Origin: Actinomycetota bacterium
GTDB taxonomy: Bacteria > Actinomycetota > Thermoleophilia > Solirubrobacterales > Thermoleophilaceae
DNA: 6,066 nucleotides
Direction: 5' to 3'
Assembly: GCA_005883295.1 (NCBI GenBank)
Contig: VAWV01000094.1
Coordinates: 1-6,066 of the forward strand
Below the pieces are notes generated by a model, which was not told the DNA's origin, did not search any database, and saw only the letters and a program-made list of their open reading frames with translations. The position numbers and the translations under genes were made by a program. Of this stretch, positions 1 to 5,800 are shown one piece after another. Positions within the stretch are counted from its first letter, which is position 1, and every line of letters starts with the position of its first letter.

Positions 1-1782
1 CCGAACCTCACCTGGGTGGAGGCCAACCGCACGCTCGCATACCTCGCAATGTTCGGCGCGGCGCTGGCCGCAGCTCACCTGGCCCCCGACGGCTACGCGG
101 TCGTGCTGCGGGCGATCCTCATCGCCGCCTTCGCGATCTGCGGCTACGCGCTCCTCTCACGCGCGTTCCCAGGGTCGCTCGCCTCGACCGAGATCTACGC
201 ACGGCTTGGCGCCCCGTACGGCTACTGGAACGCGTTGGGGACGACCGCCGCCCTCGCGATCCCTGCCGCGCTGTGGCTCGGCGCGCGGCGCTCGGGGCAC
301 GCACCCGCGAACGCGCTCGCCTACCCGCTGCTGGCGCTCTTCCTGATCGCGCTGTTCCTGAGCTACTCGCGGGGCGCGATCGCGGCGGCCCTGATCGGGA
401 CCCTGCTCTGGATCTGGTACGTGTCGCTGCGCCTTGGCACGATCACGCTGCTGGCGGTGGCCAGCGCCGGTGCAGCACCCGTGATCCTCTGGGCGCTCAC
501 GAAGGACGCCTTCACCAAGAACCAGGTCCCGCTCGACGTGCGCCGGAGCGTGGCGTCGGCGTTCGGGATCTTCGTGCTCGCCACGGGCCTCCTCGTCCTC
601 GTCGCCGGTCTGGCGATCGTGTTCCGCGTGGCGCGCCGCCCGCCGCACGCCCCCGCGCGTCTCCGAGCTGGCGTCGCCGCGGCCGTCGTCGCCTGCCTGG
701 TGCCGATGGGGCTCTTCACCGCGCTGTCGCTCAGCGACCGGGGGTTCTCCGGCACCGTCCGCTCGAGCGTGGAGGCGCTCACGAGCCCGACCTCGAAGAC
801 CCCCGGGGGACCGAGCCGGCTCACCACCGCCTCCTCCTCTCGCGCGCGCTACTGGACCGAGGCGGGCCGCGTCTTCGCCGACAACCCGGCGGCGGGCACC
901 GGCGCCGGGACGTTCGGGGTCGCACGGCTCCGCTTCCGCACCAGCGAGCTCGTCTCCGGACACGCGCACGGCTTCGTCGTCCAGACGATGGCCGACCTGG
1001 GCATCGCCGGTCTGGTGGCGATCACGCTGCTTACCGCGGCCTGGCTCGCCGCCGCGGTGCGCGCCGTCGGGCTCCTCCCACCCGGTCTTCCCCGGCCCTT
1101 CGACGGGCAGCGTGTGGGGGTCATCGCACTCGCGCTGTGCGCGCTGGTCTTCGGGCTCCAGTCGGCCATCGACTGGACGTGGTTCGTGCAGGGACCGACC
1201 GTCATGGCCATGGCGGCCGCGGGGCTCGTGGCGGGCCGAGCCGTCCTCGGCTCGCGCCGGCCGCCGAGCCTGGTGGCGCAGGGCCTCGGGCTCAGGCCGC
1301 GCTACGCGCTTGCCGCCGCGAGCGTGTTGGCCGCACTCGCCTGTGCGTGGACGGTCTTCCAGCCGCAGCGCTCGGACGCCGAGAACAACCACGCGCTCGA
1401 CCTGCTCGACAGGCACCAGCTGGCAGCCGCGGCGAGCGCCGCGGACCACGCTCGCCGGATCGATCCCCTCTCCCCTGACCCGCTGCTCGCCGCCGCCGCG
1501 ATCGACGACGCCCGCGGCGACCGGAACGCGGCCCTCGCCGTGCTGGTGAAGGCGGTCCGGCGCTTCCCCGGCGAGCCGCAGGTGTGGACGCGCCTGGCCG
1601 AGTACCAGCTGGACTCGCTCAGCCGCCCCGCCGATGCCATCCGCACGATCAGGGGAGCGCTCTACCTGGACCCGCGCTCGCGCGCCGCACAGCAGGTGTA
1701 CCTCGCCGCCAACCGGGCGCTCGAGCAGAGCGCGGCCGCTAGCGCCGCGCGACCGCGAGCACCACGCCGGCCCGGCGGCTGA
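1..1782 (+). CDS. O-antigen ligase/polymerase-like membrane protein with TPR-like C-terminus (5' partial)
   Basis: Integral membrane glycan ligase or polymerase of the O-antigen ligase (Wzy/WaaL-type) superfamily. It likely joins lipid-linked oligosaccharides on the outer face of the cytoplasmic membrane. The frame is open from base 1, and the residues before the first GTG (base 16) continue the family-like sequence NLTWVEANRTLAY, so the true start lies upstream. Numbering from that GTG, the family motif RLGAPYGYWNALG sits near residues 63-75 and LSYSRG at 115-120. RARYWTEAGRVF followed by GTGAGTF spans 276-300, and HAHGFVVQ starts at 316 in the periplasmic-loop position where the family has its functional His. 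Many hydrophobic segments occur between residues 1 and 455. After a last membrane segment near 430-447, residues about 458-570 are Ala-rich and helical with TPR-like pairs (DLLDRHQLAAAASAADHARRIDP and the stretches after it). It converges on the methyltransferase gene and overlaps its end. Ligase versus polymerase cannot be decided from sequence alone. Confidence 0.88.
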   Translation, partial: PNLTWVEANRTLAYLAMFGAALAAAHLAPDGYAVVLRAILIAAFAICGYALLSRAFPGSLASTEIYARLGAPYGYWNALGTTAALAIPAALWLGARRSGHAPANALAYPLLALFLIALFLSYSRGAIAAALIGTLLWIWYVSLRLGTITLLAVASAGAAPVILWALTKDAFTKNQVPLDVRRSVASAFGIFVLATGLLVLVAGLAIVFRVARRPPHAPARLRAGVAAAVVACLVPMGLFTALSLSDRGFSGTVRSSVEALTSPTSKTPGGPSRLTTASSSRARYWTEAGRVFADNPAAGTGAGTFGVARLRFRTSELVSGHAHGFVVQTMADLGIAGLVAITLLTAAWLAAAVRAVGLLPPGLPRPFDGQRVGVIALALCALVFGLQSAIDWTWFVQGPTVMAMAAAGLVAGRAVLGSRRPPSLVAQGLGLRPRYALAAASVLAALACAWTVFQPQRSDAENNHALDLLDRHQLAAAASAADHARRIDPLSPDPLLAAAAIDDARGDRNAALAVLVKAVRRFPGEPQVWTRLAEYQLDSLSRPADAIRTIRGALYLDPRSRAAQQVYLAANRALEQSAAASAARPRAPRRPGG

Positions 1783-2314
1783 GCGAGACCACCTCGAAGC
1801 CCATCGCGTCCAGGAGGCGCGACAGGGAGCGCCGGGTGAGGAACCGCAGCTGCGGTGAGAGCGGATCGAACCGGCGCTCGAAACCGCGCGCCAGCACGTC
1901 GAGACCCGTCAGCCGGCCGTGGGCCGGGGTTGTGACCGCGAGCGTCCCCCGCGGCTCCAGGACGCGCCGGACCTCTGAGAGGAAGAGCTGGACGTCGTGC
2001 ACGTGCTCGAGTACGTTCGCGCAGAGGACGAGGTCGAAATGCGAGTCCGGGAACGGCAGCGGCGCGTCGGGCTCGAGCTGCACGAGGTGCGCGCCCGGCA
2101 GCCGGCCACGCGCACGCTCGAGCGCGGCCGCCGACACATCGGCCACCGTCAGCTCGTCCGCCGCGAGCTCGGCGCCGAGCCGGCCGTCGCCGCTGCCCAG
2201 GTCGAGCGCCCGCCGGGCCGGCGGCAGGCCGCGGACGAAGTCGAGCAGGTGGCGGGGCGCGGGGCCGCGATCGCCCGGGACGAGCGCCCACAGCTCGTCG
2301 TGGTAGCGGCTCAC
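1739..2314 (-). CDS. class I SAM-dependent methyltransferase (Methyltransf_11 type)
   Basis: A 191-residue soluble methyltransferase, probably acting on a sugar or a glycan intermediate. Motif I is ALDLGSGDG (36-44). The acidic end of strand 2 is TVADVS (56-61). Motif II/III is PLPFPDSHFDLVLCANVLEHV (85-105), with the FDLV and LEH signature of the Methyltransf_11 fold. LFLSEVRRVLEPRGTLAVTTP (110-130) is the usual strand 5 region. The C-terminus RFLTRRSLSRLLDAMGFEVV matches the family's final helix and strand. The GTG start is chosen because it overlaps the upstream gene's TGA as GTGA; the open frame extends further upstream, but only as a shadow of the preceding gene. It is the last gene of the minus-strand operon. 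Its TAG lies inside the convergent ligase gene, so the two coding regions share 44 bp and no intergenic terminator can sit between them. The acceptor substrate is unknown. Confidence 0.88.
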   Translation of the reverse strand: MSRYHDELWALVPGDRGPAPRHLLDFVRGLPPARRALDLGSGDGRLGAELAADELTVADVSAAALERARGRLPGAHLVQLEPDAPLPFPDSHFDLVLCANVLEHVHDVQLFLSEVRRVLEPRGTLAVTTPAHGRLTGLDVLARGFERRFDPLSPQLRFLTRRSLSRLLDAMGFEVVSLSRRAGVVLAVARR

Positions 2315-2931
2315 CGCGGTCCGGCGGCGATCAGGCTCTTGGTGAGCGGACCGGCGCGCTCGCGGATGATCCGGGCACCCGGGAATAGGCGGCGGAGCTC
2401 GGCGGCGTCGAGCAGCCGCAGGCGCTCGTAGCTCCCGCCGGCCCCGAGCCCGGACAGCCGTCGCTGCAGAGCGGCGGGAAGGAACTGGTACCCGGGCAGC
2501 AGCGTGTGCGGATCGAGCGGAAACCACAGGTTCGGGGTCTGCACGAACCAGCGCCGCGCCACCCGTCGTATCTCCGCCGCCACCACCGGCCGGTCGGCCG
2601 GGTCGATGTGCTCGATGAGCGAGTTGCAGTACGCGACGTCGAACTCCCCGTCGGCAAACGGCAGCGCACGCGCGTCGGCGACCACGAGCCGCCCCGGGTA
2701 CTCCGGCTGCGGGCGCACGTCGACCCCGACGATCTCGTGCGCCCGGTCGAGCGCAAGCAGGCCCTCCCGCCCGCATCCCACGTCCACGATCCGGTCGCCG
2801 GGCCGGACGCCGAGGACCTGGACGAACGCGGCGTAGCGCCGGCGGCGCGCTCGCGCGGAGAGGAGTCCGGCGGCGCGGACGAGCGGACCGCTGCGGGCGG
2901 TCGCGTAGGTGCCCTGCCGCGCGGCTACCAG
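2311..2931 (-). CDS. class I SAM-dependent methyltransferase; start codon uncertain
   Basis: Second methyltransferase of the operon, about 206 residues if it starts at CTG 2931. Motif I is RIVDVGCGREG (47-57). HEIVGVDVRPQ (65-75) carries the ribose-binding acidic residue, VVADARALPFADG (83-95) is the motif II region, and FDVAYCNSLIEHI (97-109) is the Methyltransf_11 signature. FVQTPNLWFPLDPHTLLPGY (129-148) resembles enzymes acting on glycan or lipid-linked substrates. The start is a problem. Family-like sequence begins around GTYATARSGPLVRAA, but no ATG, GTG or TTG is in frame between position 3072 and the GTG at 2787, and that GTG lies inside motif I. The ATG at 3072 would give 253 residues, but its first 47 look like a shadow of the upstream transferase gene and would overlap it by 148 bp. 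CTG at 2931 fits the operon's short-overlap pattern but is unproven. The 3' end overlaps the next gene by 4 bp. Confidence 0.82.
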   Translation of the reverse strand: MVAARQGTYATARSGPLVRAAGLLSARARRRRYAAFVQVLGVRPGDRIVDVGCGREGLLALDRAHEIVGVDVRPQPEYPGRLVVADARALPFADGEFDVAYCNSLIEHIDPADRPVVAAEIRRVARRWFVQTPNLWFPLDPHTLLPGYQFLPAALQRRLSGLGAGGSYERLRLLDAAELRRLFPGARIIRERAGPLTKSLIAAGPR

Positions 2932-4427
2932 GCGCCCTTGGCCCTGGCGACGGCTGGAAGGGTCTTCAGCAGGATCGTGAGGTCGAGGAAGACGGACCAG
3001 CGCTCGAGGTAGAGGAAGTCGAGCCGGACCAGCTCGTCGAAGTCGAGCTCGGAGCGGCCGGACACCTGCCATAGCCCGGTGATGCCGGGAAGCACGAGGT
3101 TGCGCTTGCGGTGCCAGTCCTCGAGCCGGTCGTAGTCCCGCTGCGGCAGCGGGCGCGGGCCGACCAGCGACATCTGCCCCCGCAGCACGTTGAAGAGCTG
3201 CGGCAGCTCGTCGATCGACCAGCGCCGCAGCAGGCGGCCGACCGGTGTGACACGCGGGTCGTTGCGGATCTTGAAGATGGCCCCGCCCTTCTCGTTGGCC
3301 TTCTCCAGCTCCTCCTGGCGGCGGTCGGCGTCGGAGTACATGGTCCGGAACTTGAGGCAGGGGAACGGGAGCCCGCCGATCCCGGGCCGCATCGACCTGT
3401 AGATCACGGGGCCGCGCGAGGTGAGCTTGACCGCCAGCGCTACGAGCAGCATCACCGGCGCGAGCAGCACCACGAGCAGGCCCGCCACCACCACGTCGAA
3501 GCTCCGCTTGAGCACGAAGTCGACTCCCTCGAAGACCGGGGGCTTGAGCTCGAACAGCGGCACGGTCTGGCCTGGGATGAACTCGACGCGGTCCATCAGG
3601 ATCTCCATCGTCGAGGGCGCCACCCGGACACGCACGCCGTGCCGGTGGCAGCGGTCCACGAGCTCCACCGCCTGCTCCTGGGGGAACGCCGGATCCGCGA
3701 TCACCACTTCGTCGATCGCGTCGAAGTGGCGGTCCAGCTCGCGCAGCGGCCCGAGGTCCTCGAGCTCGCCCGGGTCGAGAGGCGTGAGCGACACGAACCC
3801 GACCGGCTTGACCTCGCTGCTCGACCCGTTCCCAAGCGCGTGGGCCACCGCCTCGATCTGCGGCCCGGTGCCGACGAGGACGGCCCGCCGGGTATAGCCG
3901 GAGGCGTGTAGGAGCGCCCCACTCACGCGGTCGAAGAGCCAGCGCGCCCCGGACACGTAGATCAGGGCGAACAGGAGGCTTGCGTAGAAGATGTAGTACG
4001 ACCTGAAGCTCTGGCCCTGCACGATCGTGAACACCAGGATCAGCAGCGTGACCTGGAACAGCGACGCGACGATGCGCGCGAAGCCGGGTCGAACGGCCCG
4101 GTCGGCGTAGAGGTCGGAGCGCGCGAACAGCAGCGCCGTGACGAGGCAGGCGAGTGGTGCATACGTCTTCGTCTGTCCCCAGGCGAGCCCGACGTCCGTG
4201 TGGCCCTTCACGGCGAGCTTGAGCAGCAGCGCGGTGAAGATCGCCCCGAGCACCGAACCCACGTCGAGGACGAACAGGGTGACGACGCGCAGGACCCGCC
4301 GCAGCGCCTCCCAGCGCAGGAGCCGCCCGCGTACGAGCCGCTCCGCGGCCCGCGCGTCCTTCACGGGTACCTGCATCGCGCCGCCCGGGGCGGCCGACCT
4401 CAGCTCCCTTACGAGTCCGTTGGCCAT
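2925..4427 (-). CDS. undecaprenyl-phosphate sugar-1-phosphate transferase (exopolysaccharide glycosylphosphotransferase, WbaP/WcaJ-like)
   Basis: Priming enzyme of surface-polysaccharide synthesis: it moves a sugar-1-phosphate from a nucleotide sugar onto undecaprenyl phosphate at the cytoplasmic membrane. It has 500 residues from ATG 4427, the usual length for the long WbaP/WcaJ form. Four hydrophobic segments lie at about 47-70, 88-104, 118-138 and 143-160. A Rossmann-like middle domain follows (AVLVGTGPQIEAVAHALG near 182; CoA_binding_3 type). A further membrane segment at about 312-336 precedes the catalytic Bac_transf domain. That domain holds KLTSRGPVIYRSMRPG (334-349), KFRTM (359-363), IDELPQLFNVLRGQMS (405-420) with the family Asp-Glu pair at 406-407, LVGPRP (421-426) and LPGITGLWQVSGR (446-458). 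ATG 4427 is preferred to an in-frame upstream extension because it gives a normal N-terminus and overlaps the ATP-grasp stop by only 19 bp. ATG 4376 is a weaker alternative. No strong ribosome site is visible, consistent with coupling. The sugar (Gal, Glc, GlcNAc or other) is not predictable here. Confidence 0.93.
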   Translation of the reverse strand: MANGLVRELRSAAPGGAMQVPVKDARAAERLVRGRLLRWEALRRVLRVVTLFVLDVGSVLGAIFTALLLKLAVKGHTDVGLAWGQTKTYAPLACLVTALLFARSDLYADRAVRPGFARIVASLFQVTLLILVFTIVQGQSFRSYYIFYASLLFALIYVSGARWLFDRVSGALLHASGYTRRAVLVGTGPQIEAVAHALGNGSSSEVKPVGFVSLTPLDPGELEDLGPLRELDRHFDAIDEVVIADPAFPQEQAVELVDRCHRHGVRVRVAPSTMEILMDRVEFIPGQTVPLFELKPPVFEGVDFVLKRSFDVVVAGLLVVLLAPVMLLVALAVKLTSRGPVIYRSMRPGIGGLPFPCLKFRTMYSDADRRQEELEKANEKGGAIFKIRNDPRVTPVGRLLRRWSIDELPQLFNVLRGQMSLVGPRPLPQRDYDRLEDWHRKRNLVLPGITGLWQVSGRSELDFDELVRLDFLYLERWSVFLDLTILLKTLPAVARAKGAW

Positions 4428-5293
4428 GTTTTTACGCGCCGCACCCGCTTCAACAGCGCCGAGGCGGAAATGTAGCGGCGAAGGCGGCGATTGGCCCGGC
4501 CCCAGAGGAAGCCCCGCAGGAAGGGCATGGGGTCGTCCGCGGCGACCATGTGCCTCGTCTCGCAACGGGCCTGCCAGGCGAGCCAGCGGAACGTGGACAT
4601 GCCCGTGAGGCGCGCGGCGGCCAGGTCACGCGACGGATGAGACCAGCGCACACCGGCGCGCGCCCGGCCGGTGGGTGGGCGCGGTGCGCCCGCGAGGTCC
4701 GCGTACACGAGCGCCGGCAGGTTGACCCCGGCGACCGCGCCCGGCAGGTGCCACAGGTTGAAGCGCGGGTTGACCTCCAACAGGAATAGCCGCCCGGACG
4801 GGGCTCGCTTGAAGTCGATCTTGACCACGCCGCGCAGGGCCAGCGCATCGATGCACCGCCGGCCCAGCTCGCGCACATCGCTCGTGTCCGTGATCTCGAG
4901 CGCTGTGGTCTGCCCGAACCGCGTCGGCAGCGTCCTGATCTTGCGGCCGGTGAAATCCCCCGCGAACGCGCCTTCGTCGTCCACATACGCGTGGTAGCTC
5001 TCTACCCGCTCTTCGCCATCCTCGATCAGCTCCTGCACGACCACGTCCTGCTCCGCCGCGACCAGCCGCGGCCACAGCTCCGCCATCGCCGAGGGCGACT
5101 CGACCACCAGCGCCTTCGCCAGGCCCGCGAGTGGCCGCCACACCGCGTCCCGGCGGGTGAGGGGCTTGATCACGACGGGATAGTCCGACGGCAGATCCGG
5201 AGCGCGCGGCTCGCCGGTGGCTCGCAGCACGGCCGTCGCGGGGATCGGCAGGGCATGGCGGTGGGCGAGCTCGACGAAGCGGGACTTGTCCAC
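4409..5293 (-). CDS. ATP-grasp domain fragment (C-terminal, catalytic part) readable from GTG
   Basis: This is the intact 3' frame of the broken ATP-grasp gene. It could give a 294-residue product if translation restarts at GTG 5293, although that GTG is the internal Val of a family motif (ALVDKSRF), not a natural start. The fold is clear. YPVVIKPL (38-45) carries the nucleotide-binding Lys. VVVQELIEDGEERVESYHAY (84-103) is the hinge and ATP-binding strand. VVKIDFKRAPSGRLFLLEVN (156-175) followed by PRFNLWH supplies the metal- and phosphate-binding Glu 173, Asn 175 and Arg 177. Such enzymes activate a carboxylate as an acyl phosphate and join it to an amine or thiol. In a glycan cluster an amide decoration of a sugar is plausible, but the substrate is unknown. 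The fragment keeps the catalytic residues but lacks the N-terminal domain, so it is probably not a complete enzyme. Its stop overlaps the sugar transferase start by 19 bp. Confidence 0.7.
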   Translation of the reverse strand: MDKSRFVELAHRHALPIPATAVLRATGEPRAPDLPSDYPVVIKPLTRRDAVWRPLAGLAKALVVESPSAMAELWPRLVAAEQDVVVQELIEDGEERVESYHAYVDDEGAFAGDFTGRKIRTLPTRFGQTTALEITDTSDVRELGRRCIDALALRGVVKIDFKRAPSGRLFLLEVNPRFNLWHLPGAVAGVNLPALVYADLAGAPRPPTGRARAGVRWSHPSRDLAAARLTGMSTFRWLAWQARCETRHMVAADDPMPFLRGFLWGRANRRLRRYISASALLKRVRRVKTWPTDS

Positions 5294-5302
5294 GAGTGCT
5301 TC

Positions 5303-5310
5303 TGCGGTGC
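5303..5310 (-). other. frame junction in the ATP-grasp gene
   Basis: The two readable frames meet here. On the minus strand, CAC CGC (His-Arg of the SRHR motif) ends the first frame at about 5304. Codons GCA GAA GCA CTC GTG GAC (AEALVD) begin the second frame at 5305, one base shifted. No homopolymer run or obvious slippery heptamer is present, which argues against programmed slippage and against a simple homopolymer sequencing error. Confidence 0.6.
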
Positions 5311-5676
5311 CGCGAGACGAACAGCAGGTCGCCGTCGTTCTGGAAGAAGAGGATCGGGGGCTCGGTGACGGTGGCGGCGAAGTCGAGGAGGTTCTGGAGC
5401 ATTCGATCGGTCTGATCCCAGTTATCGGCCCACGCCACGCGCGCGTCGACGAATCGCGAGTGGGCCTTCGGGCTGTCCGGCCGCGCGAGCGGCGCGCACC
5501 GGATGCCGGCGAGGCCGAGCGGCCTGATCAGGTCGGTGTCGCCGAGGACGCACGCGAGTGGCCTGCCGCCGGCCTTCCTCCGACCGGCGCGTCCTCGTGC
5601 CCGCGCCGCCGTGCGCACCTTCATCTTGTCGACGACCTTCCCCCCAAACGCGCTCATCTTCCCCGAACGCCGCAGT

Positions 5677-5693
5677 TTGCGTCCACTTGCGTC
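5677..5693. repeat. 7-bp direct repeat TTGCGTC, 10-bp period
   Basis: TTGCGTC occurs at 5677-5683 and again at 5687-5693, exactly 10 bp apart. One helical turn of spacing in a divergent promoter region is what a pair of half-sites on one DNA face would look like. Chance occurrence in GC-rich DNA is also possible, and no regulator is known. Confidence 0.35.
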
Positions 5694-5699
5694 GCGAGA

Positions 5700-5718
5700 A
5701 CCCCCATCCGTCGGGGGT
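5700..5718. repeat. short inverted repeat ACCCCC / GGGGGT
   Basis: ACCCCC at 5700-5705 and GGGGGT at 5713-5718 form a perfect 6-bp stem with a 7-base loop. A second G run (5721-5725) and a CCCC run (5733-5736) could form alternative stems with the same arms. No U-tract follows on either strand, so it is not a typical intrinsic terminator. Confidence 0.4.
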
Positions 5719-5787
5719 CCGGGGGATTGCGGCCCCTCTTCCGCTCGAGGAGGATCGGAAGCGAGAGTTGGACACGTCCACGCCTGC

Positions 5788-5794
5788 GGGGGAA
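5788..5794 (+). promoter_or_regulatory. ribosome binding site GGGGGAA for the sigma factor
   Basis: GGGGGAA lies 6 bases before GTG 5801, an acceptable Shine-Dalgarno arrangement that supports this start. The competing TTG at 5768 has GGAAG at 5757-5761, also 6 bases away. Confidence 0.45.
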
Positions 5795-5800
5795 CGACGC

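Larger units (their letters stand above)
4409..5657 (-). pseudogene. ATP-grasp family ligase, broken by an internal deletion/frameshift
   Basis: The two halves of one ATP-grasp protein lie in different frames. The 5' part (5657 to about 5304) encodes an N-terminal domain: ACVLGDTDLIRPLGLAGI, then SRFVDARVAWADNW, then PPILFFQNDGDLLFVSRHR. From about 5305 the family sequence continues one base out of frame as AEALVDKSRFVELAHRHALP. The frame offset is +1. Known relatives, from memory, have about 15-20 residues between the SRHR-like and LVDK-like motifs, and most are absent here. This suggests a deletion of 3n+2 bases (roughly 40-55) rather than a simple one-base insertion. Read uncorrected, the first frame runs on to a stop at 4626 as an Arg/Pro/Ala-rich tail typical of out-of-frame GC-rich DNA. 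The start is ATG 5657, closely preceded by GGGGAAG, or ATG 5624, preceded by GGGGGGAAGG at longer spacing. It is the first gene of the operon, so polar effects on later genes are possible. A sequencing or assembly error is the main alternative. Confidence 0.75.
5658..5800. promoter_or_regulatory. divergent intergenic region (ATP-grasp operon / sigma factor)
   Basis: About 140 bp lie between the divergent starts of the ATP-grasp gene (minus strand) and the sigma factor (plus strand), so promoters for both should be here. I could not identify a confident -35/-10 pair on either strand. The region holds a 7-bp direct repeat and short G- and C-run inverted repeats, listed separately. A TTG at 5768 preceded by GGAAG could extend the sigma factor into this region. 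Confidence 0.45.

Noticed and set aside
157..1449. Long minus-strand open frame (430 codons) opposite the ligase gene
   Set aside because: Its translation is Arg/Glu/Gly/His-rich with no motif, while the plus frame has clear membrane and family motifs; it is a GC-rich antisense shadow.
273..1478. Long plus-strand open frame (401 codons) inside the ligase gene
   Set aside because: Arg/Ala/Pro-rich and motif-free, in another frame of the real ligase gene.
1739..2776. Extending the second methyltransferase upstream to 345 residues
   Set aside because: The added residues overlap the first methyltransferase in another frame and look like shadow sequence; the GTG at 2314 overlaps the upstream stop as GTGA.
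3111..3911. Plus-strand open frame (266 codons) opposite the sugar transferase
   Set aside because: Composition rich in His, Arg, Glu and Leu without domains; the minus strand there encodes conserved transferase motifs.
4428..4565. 46-residue N-terminal extension of the sugar transferase
   Set aside because: It overlaps the ATP-grasp coding sequence and is Pro/Gly/Arg-rich without family resemblance.
5303..5310. Programmed ribosomal frameshift in the ATP-grasp gene
   Set aside because: No slippery run or stimulatory structure was noticed, and a simple slip would not restore the family residues that seem to be missing.
5700..5718. Intrinsic terminator at the ACCCCC/GGGGGT hairpin
   Set aside because: The stem is only 6 bp with no T-tract on either strand, and it lies upstream of divergent genes rather than after a gene end.
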